From positions 45,526,576 to 45,590,575 of the forward strand of contig CM037870.1 of the NCBI GenBank assembly GCA_021292105.1: 64,000 bases of DNA, given 5' to 3'. The translations under genes and the position numbers were made by a program. The notes under the pieces were generated by a model. It made no database searches, had not been told where the DNA came from, and saw nothing but the letters and a program-made list of their open reading frames with translations. Positions 35,711 to 49,365 of the stretch are shown one piece after another (the stretch's first letter is position 1; the number at the start of each line of letters is the position of its first letter). This DNA is from Anadara kagoshimensis (Eukaryota; Mollusca; Bivalvia; Arcoida; Arcidae).

Positions 35711-36059
35711 CCCATGTCAGAGGAGGTATGGCTCAATTTGGCCTAGTGCCTCATGTCAGAGGAGGTATGGCTCAATTTGGCCTTGTGCCTCATGTCAGAG
35801 GAGGTATGGCTCAATTTGGCCTAGTGCCTCATGTCAGAGGAGGTATGGCTCAATTTGGCCTAGTGCCTCATGTCAGAGGAGGTATGACTCAATTTGGCAT
35901 AGTGTCTCATGTCGGAGGAGGTATGGCTCAATTTGGCCTAGTGTCTCATGTCAGGAGGTATGGCTCAATTTTGCGTAGTGTCTCATGTCAGAGGAGGTAT
36001 GGCTCAATTTGGCATAGTGCCTCATGTCAGATGAGGTATGGCTCAATTTGACATAGTGC
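35711..36059. repeat. Minisatellite, unit 39 bp, nine copies
   Basis: The unit is CATGTCAGAGGAGGTATGGC followed by TCAATTTGGCCTAGTGCCT. Copies 1-5 are almost identical and copies 6-9 vary, one lacking two to three bases. Since 39 equals 13 codons, the array yields two long repetitive frames on the plus strand. They stop at or near the array edge and are not genes. Confidence 0.95.
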
Positions 36060-36476
36060 ATTATTGAATTGCAGAATTATATGGATTTCTGCAATGTCAC
36101 CTACACTATGTGACATTTCAAGATATGGTAAGCATATAATCTTTGACTAAAGCAAAAAGCTATTTCATTCAACCCCATTTGAATACATTTGTCTGTCAAA
36201 TAAACTGTACCTCAAAATAAGCTGTAGTCTTGTTGCACTAGACACAAGCATATTAAAGAACCTCCCCTAAAAAAAAGAAGATGGCTCATTTAGATCAACT
36301 GAACCAAAGGCTATGGGAGGTTATTGTTATGATCTTTTGTTTATGTTATGTGTATTGATGTGTATTATGTGTCATACATCATCCCTGTCTTTATCAAGGC
36401 CATAATGACTTTAAATTATAAAACCTGTAAACATCTTAGCATAAATCAAAAGGCCACTAAAGCAGCACTTTGAATA

Positions 36477-36495
36477 CCACCACCACCACCACCAA
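36477..36495. repeat. ACC microsatellite
   Basis: About six ACC units. Confidence 0.85.
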
Positions 36496-38470
36496 CTAAA
36501 CTGTATCAGTATCCAGATTATATCAAGTTCAGTTTAACTACCTGTATCCACTTAAAATCAAGGGAAGCATTATGCAAAAATTTATGGAAGAACATTTTTA
36601 TACATTTTTGAAAACTTATGTTTGATCAGAACAGATTTACACCAGTGACTGTGAAATCTGTAACTAAACTGATGTGGATATTATAGTGTGCAAAGGTATC
36701 CCCTGCACATATGTCAGGTAGGCTATACTGTGAGGTAGGCAATAACGGAGGAACTAATTTGAAATATAACATAATTATTGAAGCATGATAAAGTGCAGTA
36801 AATACCTTTACACATCATTAAAGTATGACACATATCATATTGTGAAATTTAAAATGAATTTCTTTTATAAACCTTTACAGTATCAAGATATATATGCATT
36901 AGATATGGTTTTTGTAACTTGTATGTGTTTATTTGGGTGGGCTATGGATGTCACATGTGTGTTGTTAGATTAGGAGTTTGATGAACCTATTAGGTATATA
37001 TATATCTTTTATTGTTTTACATATGTCATTTGCCGGTACTTGGTGACCTTTGTCATTGAATTATGTCTGGGGTTAATAATTATTTATAATTATTTTGTCT
37101 CCCAAACAAAGCAGAGGACTAGTGTTTACTTCATGTCTTCTGCCAACATTTCTTGAAAACTATTTAACAGATCTTTATGAATCTTCACAACAACAATCTA
37201 TGGATGGAATAGATATGCCATTTTGATCATGCACATGGTTTTTCTCCATTTGGGTTTGTTTGGTACTACACTTTTGAAACCACACCCCATTTCATTTATC
37301 ACTTGTTTTGGCCTTTGAATGTTGCAGTGTGGTTTTTAGAAGGAAATATATTTCGCATTTCTTTACCAATGTTTAGGTCTGAATGAATTTCAAGAATACA
37401 AGATACTTGGTAGAGCTCACTAAGAATTTTTTTACTCTAGGATTCTTAGCAGGTGCTCAACTGGGGTGTAAAATACCATTCCACTTCTACTGCTTTGGTC
37501 AGTTGTATGTAGCACAAAAGAGCTTGTATGATGTGTTATATCCATGAAGCTATGCTACTTTCGTGACAGCTTGATCTTATAAGATGGATCTCATAAGATG
37601 GACAAGATGTGCAAGCTTCAATAACACCGTTCTCCTGACATTTTCTATATGTATGACAAAATACTCTTGGAAATCCTTAAGAGTAAACCCTTTTCCCTAT
37701 ATTATTATATTCAAATATTTTGTTTGACTAACTGACATATTAGGTGCATTAATTCAACAAGGATATAAGTTAATTCCCTTGTTGTTTTAAGTTTTGTACT
37801 AATTAAGAGACTTTATAACTTTAGCATTAATGCCAACTTTTTAACCCTCTTCCTGATACTTTGATGTTTGAAGTGTATTACCATCTGACATATAAACATG
37901 TCTATTGAAGATTTATTTTGTGGTTATCAGTATTTTAAATCTTGGCATTTTATCAGCATTTAGGGTACAACAACATCATTAATGCATGCCTGCCCTCTGT
38001 AACTATATTTGGTGGTTTGGTATCTCATTAATTCGTTAAAGCTCCGTGTTACATCATTGTTACATGATCACACATGTGAATACAGGATTACGATTATGTA
38101 TATAACATTATGATTGATGATAGGGTATAACTAAAGTCTGTTTTACAATTTACGACCCTGCACATGATTTACGATTTACAATCAAATGTTTACCTGATGT
38201 TACCTGTACACATGCAGGTAACTTTGTTTCTCGTTAGTTAGTACTCTGTGTGTGACAGGTGTTGAGTAATTATTGCAGCAACAGGTAGGAGGATGCTTTG
38301 TTATATTTATAATTACTTTAGATAATTTTATGAATCTTCAATTTTTTGTGTTCTGTAAGTTTAACTCTGACATTTAATTTAAACCGGTTGTATTACTTTT
38401 CCTTGGGATAAATTTTACAGTTGAATTAAGTTGAAGTATCTGGTATACTGTAGTATTGGTGGTAGTAGTA

Positions 38471-38486
38471 GTATATATATATATAT
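38471..38486. repeat. TA microsatellite
   Basis: About eight TA units. Confidence 0.85.
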
Positions 38487-38751
38487 ACATGTATTAATAA
38501 TTCTACTTGGTGCACATGTTGTTGTAGCTCATGGTGTGCACATGTGCTACACTAGCTGGGTGATTTGCTGTATCCATACATATAAACTCTTTTAGTCTTA
38601 TACTAGTTTGGCGATTTGATGTGGAGAAATTTTATCTTGTTTGATATTTTTACATATAAGTTAACCATTTTGCTTTTTTTTGCTATGAGTACAGTCATCA
38701 AAAATTCTTGAAAGATCCAAGATAAATTTCTGAATAAGAGAACAGTGAGTG

Positions 38752-38950
38752 GATTGGAGTGATGGTGTTTTACATCCCAGTCAAGATTCTTTTACTTATA
38801 TCAAGACATTCAGTTCCTTGGTGATAGAGAGAATTGAAATAACAAGAAAAAAAACCACATTGACAATCTAGCATCTGTTGCTGAGTGAGATTTAATGTGG
38901 TGAGAGGTGCCGTCCTCTGTATGTGAGCACTTTAAACCACTTAGCCCCAC
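38752..38950 (-). mobile_element. SINE A, minus strand
   Basis: It reads GGTGTTTTACATCCCAGTCA, ACTTATATCAAGACATTCAG, TGAGAGGTGC and ACTTTAAACCACTTAGCCCC on the plus strand, running from tail to head. The core is AT-altered. Confidence 0.7.
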
Positions 38951-39188
38951 CCCTTTTATTTTCATTATACTCTATTTTTTTTTGTCAACAGTATGACGTA
39001 TCCGGTACATGTATAATTTACTGTATGTATAAATTTTGATTAGAAGTTCTTGATTATCCAGATGTTTTGAGATTTTGACTTTAGCTGGATTTGACCATTG
39101 AATTAAAGAATGTATCATAGGTTCCAATTGTTCAGTTTCTTAGTCAAGCACTGGACATTATTAAGTAAAATTTGCTTAAAAATGAATT

Positions 39189-39211
39189 CTAATAATAATA
39201 ATAATAATAAT
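39189..39211. repeat. TAA microsatellite
   Basis: About seven TAA units. Confidence 0.85.
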
Positions 39212-40233
39212 GTATATTTTGTTATTCTGGTTTAAATTATTCACAGAAGTTGGCTAGATGCTCTATTATTAAAGGGAAACAACTCCTTATACCTTAGCCA
39301 TACACATTTTAATACTAATTGTTTAAGGTCAGTTTTCTTATCAAAAGAAGATAAGTTTTCTTTTATCATTAAAACCTTGTAGACAGGATCTAAGATAACA
39401 GTAAAATGTTGTCCTGATAAAGCTGTGATAAAGCCATGCTGACACTGAGTGGTGGAAGTGAATGTAAATATTTATTATTTGACTTCCTCCTCTATACATA
39501 ATGGTAAGAACATTGTTATCATCTGTTTGATTATCCCCAGTCAGCAGGTGCCCCTCCTATATGTTGTAACATAACATATGGGGTAGACAAGGATACTTCT
39601 ACTCTTTGATTAACATAGAATTATGGTCACATTAATATGCACATAAAACACACTTTTGATGATTATCAATGTTTTCCTATATATTTAAATTCATGCATAT
39701 GTTTTGAATTGCTATACCAGTAAGAATCTATTACAAGAGTACCTTACCTAAAAAAGTTTATGTTCAGTGCTTTAACTTATTTTTTTTAACCACCATCCTA
39801 CCTTTTTTAAACAAACACAGCATATTTGGGTCTGTTAGAAACTGTACTAAGGTGCATATAGTCATCTATGGTTAAAACCACCTTAATCTGTATTGATGAC
39901 TTCATTGTGACTGACTAGATGAACATCTTCATCCAAACCAGAGATGATAAAAGTTTTAGATAATATTTTTATGCCAACTGTGCTAAACTCATTTTTCAGA
40001 AACCCTTTTTTTTCTTGTACTTTACAACAAAAACATATAGTGAAGGTTGTTTGGGGAGAAACATCACTAAACTGTTATCCAACATTGATCTTGTTAGAAT
40101 ATTGTACCTACTCATGACATATACCAATAGATCAAACTTGTTCTTTTAATGATATTGCATAATTTATTGTAGGTAGCCCAGATAATCAATAGAATTTATT
40201 ATACTTAGAAAGTCGTACTTAGATAGTCGCTTA

Positions 40234-40284
40234 GATTATGATGTTAACAATGTGAATGATATGATGTTAACAATGTGAATGACA
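40234..40284. repeat. Direct duplication of a 23-bp segment
   Basis: GATGTTAACAATGTGAATGA occurs twice, 23-24 bases apart. Confidence 0.8.
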
Positions 40285-40339
40285 CCAGATGTTAAATACA
40301 ACCATTGTTTTCCAACATTAACTGACTGTCAGTATATAA

Positions 40340-40690
40340 TAACCACTATGGTTGCTCATTTGGTAAAGAGCTTGGTTCATATGTAGTAGGTCATGGTTTG
40401 AACTCCTGCAGGGGTCTGGCCAAGATTTGAAAATAAGTAATGAATGCTCTTTCACCAAACTTTTAGCATTTAGAAATGAAAGTCACTTGGTTCTTTGGAA
40501 GAAATCTTAAAAACTGATGCTCAAACAGTCCCTGCACATTACCCTGAGCTCACTACAAAGGTCAAAATTTCTGCTGCTTCACCTATAGTTGATGATGAGG
40601 TCAAATTTCTGCAACTTCACCTTTAGTTTGTGATGTTATCACATATACCGGTAAGTGAAACATTCTTGACTGGGACGTAAAACCCCAATC
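40340..40690 (+). mobile_element. SINE B
   Basis: The tRNA-like head has GGTTGCTCATTTGGTAAAGA (A-box position) and GGTCATGGTTTGAACTCC (B-box position). The body has TTGAAAATAAGTAATGAATG, AATGAAAGTCACTTGGTTCT and CAAAATTTCTGCTGCTTCAC. The tail ATTCTTGACTGGGACGTAAA is the same as in family A. It is diverged from the copy at 52407 but colinear. Confidence 0.75.
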
Positions 40691-42371
40691 AATCAATCAG
40701 TATATAATACAAATAAGTATTTAGCTTCTACTATATCGAGCCATCCAGTTTAACCTTATTGACTTTCTGTTGTAATGTGTTACAAGTAGGCTCAATCAAA
40801 GTCCTGTTTCAAATGTGGGATTGACCTTGGTCAACCACATGTCAGAGAGCAGTTTACCTTGGCAGTAATATAGACTTGGATTGTTACATGCCAACCCTTG
40901 ATAATTGAAAATATCCCAAGTTTAGATTTAAATACCAAAAACGTTAATATGTCACACACTTTGCAAATACAAATAAAACTGTTTTATTAGATAGATACAA
41001 TTTATTTCTTTAATCTTGATAAAGTTGAACATTTTCCAATTTCATAAGAAATCTGAAGTAGTTAAAATTGTACTTATACTTCAGAGGAACCTAGCAGCAT
41101 GTAAGAGTATATTTAGTAATACTTGTGAAATCACCTTATTCATGTTAAATTCATTTCAAGTTTTGATTATTGATTCATAATATATATGTACATCTTTGAA
41201 CCTCATAGAAGTCTAACCCCTGTACACTTAGCTTGTACCTATTTTATTGTGAAGTACTGTATTTAAATAATTTTGTAGAAATTCTGTTGGTAAATAAAAC
41301 CACACAAATAATAAAAATATTTTAAACAGAAAGAGCCATCCCTGCAATTGCATTGCAGATCTTAGCAGAAAGGCACAATTTTGCCAAAAATAATATCTGG
41401 TAAAATCCTTTCAGATGGATTGCAGCAACAACAACCAAATGTCTGCTTTGTCTTGGGGTTTTCAAGCAAGACACATGAACAGGGCTTAAAAGTTGTAACC
41501 ACGATAAATTAGATGCCATGGCAACTAAGTTTGTCAGTTGGTGAACAAGTTTTACCCATAAGTTGCTGACATGGCAGCTGCTTTTAAGAGTGATCAAAAT
41601 TCTCCATGTTTGCTGATTTCTTTTTTTTCTAATAAATTTTGCATATTGACAGTATTTGGCACTCCACAGACAATTTTTACTGCCGTATATTGAATGACGA
41701 ATGTCATACAGAACAGTTATCATATTTATTGATGTTCTCGATAGGTTTTGCAACACAAGTATGCTTGAGTCTGTTTAAAATCATAGTTTAAAACAGTAAG
41801 CAAGGGGGGATATGAATTCCCAGACACTTTAAGTTATATACCAATGACAAATTGTAACAACTTATCAACTTAATTAGTAATAGGATAGTTGCCAAATTGA
41901 GGCTTTCAGCATTGTCCTTCCTCATGAGGTTTCAATTTTTGTGAAATTTGGCAAATTAAGTTGACAGGAATTTCCATTAGATTCTGAACACTGGATTAAA
42001 GTAAAGTGTTATTTGCATGTAGGTGTTTTATATACATTGTATATGTCTGTAATAACAGGTTCTGTATGTATTATTGATAATTCTTCTCTCTTTACCATCC
42101 TCCCTAGTGGCCAATAAACATTACAATAATACACATGATCGAACCGTATAAAAGATATGTTATAATGGTATAGATTATGTTAAAATAATGAATATTTAAT
42201 AATTCTAGTAAACTGATATGTTTTTGTTTTAATTCTGACAATACATTAGCGATATGTGTAGTATGTCTGGTTTTAGGCCATGCGTAATAATTATAGGGTT
42301 TTAGAGTTGTTTCTTAGTCTAAAACACCATTTACAATTTTGGTTAGGCAGACAATGCTTAAATATAGAAAG

Positions 42372-42598
42372 GGATCAGAGGATAAGTGGTCTAAAGCACA
42401 TGCTTGCTGATCACAGCATCTCTCACCTCCTAGGTTTATTGGAATTCCACTCTGGCAGACCAGTGCAAAAAAAATGTTAGTTCACTGGTGGTTTTCTCTT
42501 GGTATTCTGGTTTTCTACATCATTCTTAGAACTGTCGCCTCAACATATCTTAAAGAATTTTGGCTGGGCCATAAAATAACATTACACTACTCTTAAAG
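42372..42598 (+). mobile_element. SINE A
   Basis: Head AGTGGTCTAAAGCACATGCT, GATCACAGCATCTCTCACC, core TTAGTTCACTGGTGGTTTTC and TTAGAACTGTCGCCTCAAC. The tail is ATTTTGGCTGGGCCATAAAA. Confidence 0.75.
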
Positions 42599-42762
42599 TC
42601 AGACTACCAAAGGTTCTTTAATTTCATCTAAAGGACAGTAATTATTTTATTGGACAATAAAGCTAATTGTAAGTTGGTTTTGTCTGCCCCTAATGACAAG
42701 TTTACCCAAATTAATATTCAGCTTCCTATCTTAAGACCTTAAGTGTTGATATATGTATATCA

Positions 42763-43060
42763 ATTTAGTTTGTCCTTATGACAGCTTTTGTTTTAATTGA
42801 TATTCTGTTCCATGTCCGGAAAATTTGGTGCTAAAATTTGATCAGTCCTGGACCACCAATTAGTCCCTATTATCTTGGGATTCTGGTGTTGATATCAAAT
42901 CAGTTTGTCCCAGATGACCTATCCAGTTTTAATGGATATTTAATCCTATGTCCAGGAAATTTAGTGTTGAGTCCCAATGTATCCCAGATGACCATTCCAG
43001 TTTTAATAGAAAGTTAAACTCAAGTCCTGGGAATTCAACGTTAATGTCAAATGTACTGTG
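42763..43060. repeat. Degenerate tandem array, unit about 85 bp, three copies
   Basis: Each copy has a TTTGTCC/GTATCCCAGATGACC part, CAGTTTTAAT, a TTAA(T/A)CCTATGTCC part and GAAATTTAGTGTTGA. The copies are strongly diverged. Confidence 0.65.
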
Positions 43061-43160
43061 CAACAAAATTAACTAATCAGGTAATTAATCCACCTTAGTA
43101 GCCCTTTAGATCTCTATCCCTTAAGTGGTTTGTGATCGATTCTTGGTTCACTTGTTTTAT

Positions 43161-43222
43161 GGTGAAGTCAGGGCTAGGTTGTCGGTCATATGATGAAGTC
43201 TAGGCTAGGCTGTCGGTCATCT
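43161..43222. repeat. Direct duplication, unit 31 bp
   Basis: GATGAAGTC(T/A)(A/G)GGCTAGG and TGTCGGTCAT occur twice in a row. Confidence 0.8.
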
Positions 43223-44207
43223 ACCTTCCTATATTTTTATTACTTATTTTATGTTTATTATATATATACATGTAAATTCATTGTGACCTAATAACAAGTG
43301 TGTCATGCACACTCATCTGTTATATTTTGTCATGTCAACAACAGACAAAACCTGAACTATAAAATCTATTTTATTTATGAGTTTCCCTCCTTAGGGTACC
43401 TCAAATGTGTATAATTCCCTGGACTTTTGTATGGAGTATTGTTTATCTTGTTTCAGGCTTTGAAACAATATGTAGAGGGACTTTTCATTTAATAGGGTTT
43501 GTTTTATTTTTATCTTAATCATAACAGAAAATAAAAGCATGTCTGTTTTTGGTGTTTCAAGAAAGATTCTTGAAATTATGTGTACCATAGTACAATGTAA
43601 AACATTTTAAGAAATTTAAAATCTTCATAAATAAATGGTTATAACAAACAGTTTTCCACTGTAAGATCAGTAGGAATTTTGAAACATTTGACTCTTTATT
43701 GTAATTTGACATGTTGGCCATCATTTTCATTCAATTCTTGTATGCAATCTTCAAAAAATGGGTAATTTGAAGCGTTTCTTAATTTGTGATATTTTGGTAT
43801 TGTTTTGGTAATATTGTTGGTTATAATGTCCAACAGATTGACAAGTACTGTAATAATATATGATTGAGCTCTTATCTCAGAATTTTGTAAAAATGACCTG
43901 CTGTATTAGTAGTCTTCCATAGTTTACTTCATTAGAAAAACAAGCCTCTTCTTCTGACGACAGTCCAAGACACTTGAAACACTAGGAAAATCCCATAGAT
44001 TATAAAACATTGATAATATAGTGACACCCTCAGAGTTGTCTATCAGTTTTATCTATTTATAATAACCAGATCTTCAGTCAGGCCGAGTAATTGTGTAAGA
44101 TGGAAGCAAGCCTCAAAAGTAATTATTGAGCTAATCATTAGAGGCCATAACGAGATAAATGATTGTTAATAATTAAAGCAGGCCTACATCTGTTACATGT
44201 CTCTGCG

Positions 44208-44525
44208 GATATGCTGGGTAGGAAGGAAACTATAAAACCTGGTCCTGTCAGCAACTGGCTTCTGATCGAATCTGGTCAATATCAATCAGGAAAGTGTGAA
44301 TGTGTAACAGGTTTTTCTATTCCATGTCATAAACATTTAGAATTGTATTTTAAATTTTGGATTCTGGGAGCTAAGGACTTACTGTTGATGACTGAACATT
44401 AACAGACTTCTATAAAAACTGCATGGTCAATATTGATCAGAAAATTGTGCATGACATGTGTAACAGGTTTTTCTGTTTCATTTCATAAACACTCAGGATT
44501 GTATTTTAAATTCTGGAATCTGGTT
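44208..44525. repeat. Old tandem duplication, unit about 170-190 bp
   Basis: GGTCAATAT, TGTGTAACAGGTTTTTCT, TTCATAAACA and ATTGTATTTTAAATT occur twice in the same order. It lies just before another duplication. Confidence 0.65.
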
Positions 44526-44547
44526 TATGGTTGGACTTTATAATTAA

Positions 44548-44891
44548 GCAGATGATCTGTCCAGTATTTCAGTCGGAAATTGTCCATCTGCATCTCGGCT
44601 GTTCCATTGATAAGTCATAAACAGCAAGGATTTTTATTTTCAAATTTATGTACATGTATTCATTTTAAATACATTGTATCTATTTAACTGAGAAAATTCA
44701 TAATACCTGTGTGTGCAGATGATCTGTCCAGTATTTCAGTCGGAAATTGTCCATCTGCATCTCGGCTGTTCCATAATAAAGTCATAAACAGCAAAGGATT
44801 TTTATTTTCAAATTCATGTACATGTTTTCATTTTAAATACATTGTATCCATTTAACTGAGAAAATTGATATTCATAATACCTGTGTGTGCA
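44548..44891. repeat. Tandem duplication, unit 167 bp, two close copies
   Basis: GCAGATGATCTGTCCAGTAT, CTGCATCTCGGCTGTTCC, TTTAAATACATTGTATC and TAATACCTGTGTGTGC repeat in order 167 bp apart. There are a few substitutions and a short insertion in copy 2. Confidence 0.9.
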
Positions 44892-46362
44892 TATAATTAA
44901 CAATGGATAATTAATTACTATGGATTAATCAGCATAGATAATTGATTGTGATATTCTTGATGTGTAATTAATATATACATGAAGTTCTCAGAAAAAGAGG
45001 TTTATTTAAAAAAAAAAATATAACCAGACAACATGTATACTTTTTGCTTACGTAGAATACAGTGTGGATAACAATTAGTGTATCATGCCAAGGAAGCTAC
45101 TAATAAATTTTTGAAATTAATCTAGACATCACGGAGGATATAATTCCTGCTCAGGAGATAGGTACATTTAAATATCGTGTGTAGATAACATTTGTCAGGA
45201 TTTACGATATCCGATTCTACCTTTTCATCGCTGATCACTTTCCTGTGGATGAAAGTTCAGACTGCATTTGCAGACATTAAGGATCATCATAAAAACAATA
45301 TTTTGGAACATAGTCAAGTGATATGTTTATTTGTGAGAAAAACTACTTAAGCCTAAAATTTTATTTCATGGTAACTGATGTATGTGTGTAAAAATAAATC
45401 TGGAATATTTTAGAATTAAAAAAAAATAAAAATCTTCACAAGGCTAAAGGGTTTTGTCTTGTTACCTGCGGAATTATATGGTAAAAATTAATAGCAAAGC
45501 TTAGTGAACCAGGAAAAAATATTTTTAACTACCTCGTGGCAATTATTTATGGGAAGTGACTCTTAATATTTTATAAAAATGTATCAGATAAAATTATAAA
45601 AATTCTGTAAAATATTGAGAATTTATTCACTCAAACAGTGCAGTGTATCATTAGTATATTTTAACAACTTTGGACTGGATTTTATTTCTGGAAAATTGAG
45701 AAAAAAGAGTACATCTGAGAATTAATGATATGATGGATTAATTTACAACAGTTACCTGACATAACTTACCTATATACACAGGTAAACCTCATGTTTATGG
45801 AATTCCCAAAATCTTAATTGGATAGTTGACAAATCAATCAGTGTAGTAATTGGAAAAAAACTGAATCATATACCTACAGTGTATAATACAGTTTTCATTA
45901 AGAGTTTTTTATTTTACTGCACCAGTACAGGTATAAATAACCACACAACAGGTAAACAAACATTGTTTACATGTAGATATTGGTTTTATGTTAAAACTAG
46001 GATATTATAATTGACTGAAGGTGCCTAGCTCATAAACGCACAGACACGTGCTAAAATCAGGATTTGTTGGTTTGGTTGTACTGTACGCTCTCTAACTTTA
46101 CGGTCAGGTGTTATAGTGAAGTTTTAGAAGGTCTTGTTAATGGATGTTTTTGTGTTAATGTTTTTATGACTTTTATGTATAGAAGATAAAAACTTGTTAT
46201 GTACCTACATGTTGAACATGTGTAAATAACACATAGGTACAAGGTGTGTGTAGTAAGAATTTGGTAATGACATGGTGTGGATAGTATATACAGCTAACCC
46301 TAGTCATGAATCTCATTCATCTACCACTACAGTTCAACAACAACACAGTCAACAGGTTGGTA

Positions 46363-46440
46363 ACACTATTTATTTATTTATTTATTTATTTGTTTTATTT
46401 ATTTATTCATTTATGTTCATTTATTCATTCATTCATTCAT
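46363..46440. repeat. TTTA / TTCA microsatellite
   Basis: TTTA units pass into ATTC units and then poly-T. It follows 'CAACAGGTTGGTAACACTA'. Confidence 0.9.
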
Positions 46441-46557
46441 TTTTTTTATCTTTAGAGAAATTCAATTCCTATTTTTAGGGGAGGGGACATGATGGTTACT
46501 TGATGATTACTGGTATAAAGTATTTGGATTTACAAGAGATTAATAGATAAAGTTAAA

Positions 46558-46802
46558 GTGGAGTGGTGGGATGGTGTTTTACTCCCAAGTCAAGATTCAT
46601 TGACTTATATCAAGGCAGCCAAGTTTTGGATGCTAGACTGGGGGAAACTGGAGTACCCATAGAAAACAATTGACCTTCAAAACAGCAAAGTGACAACTTT
46701 TCTCTGACTTAGATCTGCTCAAAAGGGGTTCAACCCTATGTGGTGAAAGGCATTGTGATCCGTAAATGAATGCTTTTGACCACTCTACCACTGAGCCCCC
46801 AA
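46558..46802 (-). mobile_element. SINE A, nearly full length, minus strand
   Basis: The plus strand reads GGTGTTTTACTCCCAAGTCA, TTATATCAAGGCAGCCAAG, GACAACTTTTCTCTGAC, AAAGGCATTGTGATCC and GACCACTCTACCACTGAGCC, covering tail, core and tRNA-like head in that order. Confidence 0.8.
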
Positions 46803-47470
46803 AATAAACTGGAAAGTGAAGAAAGTGATATATGTGATAATGTTTGGATTAATGGAAGGATGAATTAACAAGATAAAGAGAGGTGTAAATGGTGGTGAAT
46901 ATCTGGTTGTGGAATGACCATACACTTTAATTGTTTTAATACTGAATATATAATTTTATAATGACCAAGAAAGAAATGTTTTAAATTATTACTGCGGAAA
47001 TACAACTTTTATTAGACACAGTTTACCAGTCATACAGGCCTTAATCATTTCATGTTGGTAGGAACTTCATAAAACCCATACACATGGCAGATTGTAGTTT
47101 ATGTCTCAACTCCCTTCATTGAAGCTGTGGAGGCAGTTGTAAGACCATCATGAATACATTTGACAAGACTTGGGTCTTGCATTTCCAATGTACCGAACAT
47201 CATCACCATTTAATATTGTTTAAAGTTCTTTATTTCACAAACCATATTCTAGTTCAGTTATACTTTTACATTTTTCACAGAAGCTTAAAATGATTGAATA
47301 AGCCATAGAATTTTACAGATGGTCTTCTCTTTGTTAGGATATTCCTGGTCCATGCAGCCAGTAGGGTAGTGCATACAACTACATATGATACTGTATATAA
47401 ATTATAATTACGGTAACGCAGAATACAGCAAAACCTATTTTCAAGATGGGGAAGTCAAAATTTAAATCTT

Positions 47471-47474
<4 letters not shown>

Positions 47475-47501
<27 letters not shown>
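47475..47501. repeat. AG microsatellite
   Basis: About thirteen AG units. Confidence 0.95.
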
Positions 47502-48024
47502 TCTAAGTCAGTCAGGTAATAATCATTAGTTTCAGATAGGGTGTTGTTGCTATAATTTGTGACAGTTTTTGAGTTATAAGTGACAACTGGAGTATTTGAC
47601 AAGAGGATTTATCAGTCCTATAGATTACCAGCATTCCATTAGTTGATTACTTAACGACCCTCTAATGAATTAAACTGCCTTTGTAGTATCAGTCAGATGT
47701 TCATTACTAGGTAGGTTATATTCTATATATTGCTATGTAAGTAGGTTTTACTTCTATATTGTTGTTATGGTAGTACATTTTACTTACTACTTTATAAGCA
47801 GTACCAGTATTACACTGTCAATATGTGATGGTTTTATGACTGACAAGAAGAGAAAAAAATGAATATGTGTATATCTATCACATTCAATACATTCTAGTTA
47901 TACATGTATAACTTTTTGAATGATAAATGTAAGTTTTTCAAACCAGTAGGTGTCTTGACAATTTTAATGAGGTTCGGTATTGTACTATATGATAATAACT
48001 AGAACTTTAAATTTTACAAGTTGT

Positions 48025-48170
48025 GAGAAACATGTGGCAGACTAAGTCTAATATATGGCTTATGTCTGGATTGCTTAGTCGGTAGAACAATTCCCCCTAA
48101 TATACAGAAGGTCTTGGGTTTAGGTCATGGTTTGGCCACTGCATTTTTCCCTTTACCTGTTACAGTAAGG
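48025..48170 (+). mobile_element. SINE C, copy 1
   Basis: It starts ATGTGGCAGACTAAGTC. The A-box position is GCTTAGTCGGTAGAAC and the B-box position GGTTTAGGTCATGG. It ends TGGCCACTGCATTTTTCCC and CCTGTTACAG. Confidence 0.65.
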
Positions 48171-48254
48171 GGCTTGTCAAACTCTTGGAAGTGGCTGACC
48201 AACAGCTTGGTCCCAGACTGGTACCTAGTGGTTGGATTAAGGTACCGGTAGTTG

Positions 48255-48375
48255 AATCTGAAAAAGGGTATCCTAGTTAGTTGGTAGAGCATCCCACCAT
48301 AGTGTTGTGAAGGTCCCAGGTTTGAGCCCAGGTTTGGCCACTACATTTTTTCCATTTCCTGTTACATATATATTA
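48255..48375 (+). mobile_element. SINE C, copy 2
   Basis: It has CCTAGTTAGTTGGTAGAGCA (A box), AGGTCCCAGGTTTGAGCCC (B box) and GGCCACTACATTTTTTCC, then TTTCCTGTTACA. It is close to copy 1 and in the same orientation. Confidence 0.65.
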
Positions 48376-49189
48376 CATGAGGCGTATTTCTTGAATTATA
48401 TTTTACAGGAAACTCTAAATTATATGGTTCCATATATCCATCCTCGCAATTATAAAGAGGCATGCAGTACATGGTACATTCTGTAACAGAGCATTCATAA
48501 ATTACGGATATATGAAAAAACGGAGGTCATTATTCGAACAATGCAAATTGAAATAACAAAAAATAATGTTTACAGCTAATTAGGTCCTGATTATTACACC
48601 TTTGGTGATTTATGAAAATTAGATGACAGACTTTGTTTTGACTCTGGCAATTTATACCAATTACCCAATCCCAGTTCTCTTAAAAATGGGAATAATTCTA
48701 TTGATATAACAGCAATCAGACATTGAAATAATTATGTTATCGGTATTCCTGCAATAATTATGCATATCTTTGAACCTTAGACAATTATATAATTGATTGT
48801 AATTATTGTACTATATTTAGTTTGGGTTCTGGTAAGTTTTTCAAGTACAAATATTTTTATAGTTTTTTCATGTTTATGGAAGCTGTTGGTAAATTTAGTT
48901 CATTTGGCATTGTTTCAAAACATTACGGAACCCTAACAATACACCAGTATGTAACTTGATCTTGGATTGGCCAAATTGGCTCCAGGCATAACCAGATATA
49001 ATGAATATTAAAATATTTTAATATCAAGTTTTACATTTTTCAGAACAATAGATTCATAAATAGATTCAAATATTTGTCAAAAATTATAGCTTGAACAAAT
49101 ATTGTTGTATATCTGTTCTTTAATTAACAGATTAGCAGATGTTCTTCATGTATATAGATTTGATATACAACGTATTGGTTTATAATACC

Positions 49190-49365
49190 TATGTTTCCAT
49201 TCCTGGTAGCCAAAATTGCCATTGGCTACTAATTTTTGTGAAATTCTTTCAAAAAGTTACCTATTTTAACAAATTTGTGAAAAATTACTTTAAAAAGTAC
49301 TATTTTTCACAAATTTTGGAAATTTGGCTACTAATAATTTTAAAATTGTGGAAATAGTAATACCC
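49190..49365. repeat. Inverted-repeat-rich segment
   Basis: GTAGCCAAA and its complement TTTGGCTAC, plus ATTTTTGTGAA-type and TTCACAAATT-type words, occur in opposite orientation. It could be a decayed MITE; ends and target duplication are not clear. Confidence 0.4.

Noticed and set aside
35688..36051. Two 96-114 residue repetitive frames
   Set aside because: Artefact of a 39-bp repeat unit; both end at or near the array boundary.
41322..41756. 144-residue minus-strand frame
   Set aside because: It is the longest non-repetitive chance candidate, but it has no recognisable motif, no upstream signals and a Ser/Leu/Lys-rich composition typical of AT-rich non-coding DNA. It could be a decayed element; I cannot support a gene.
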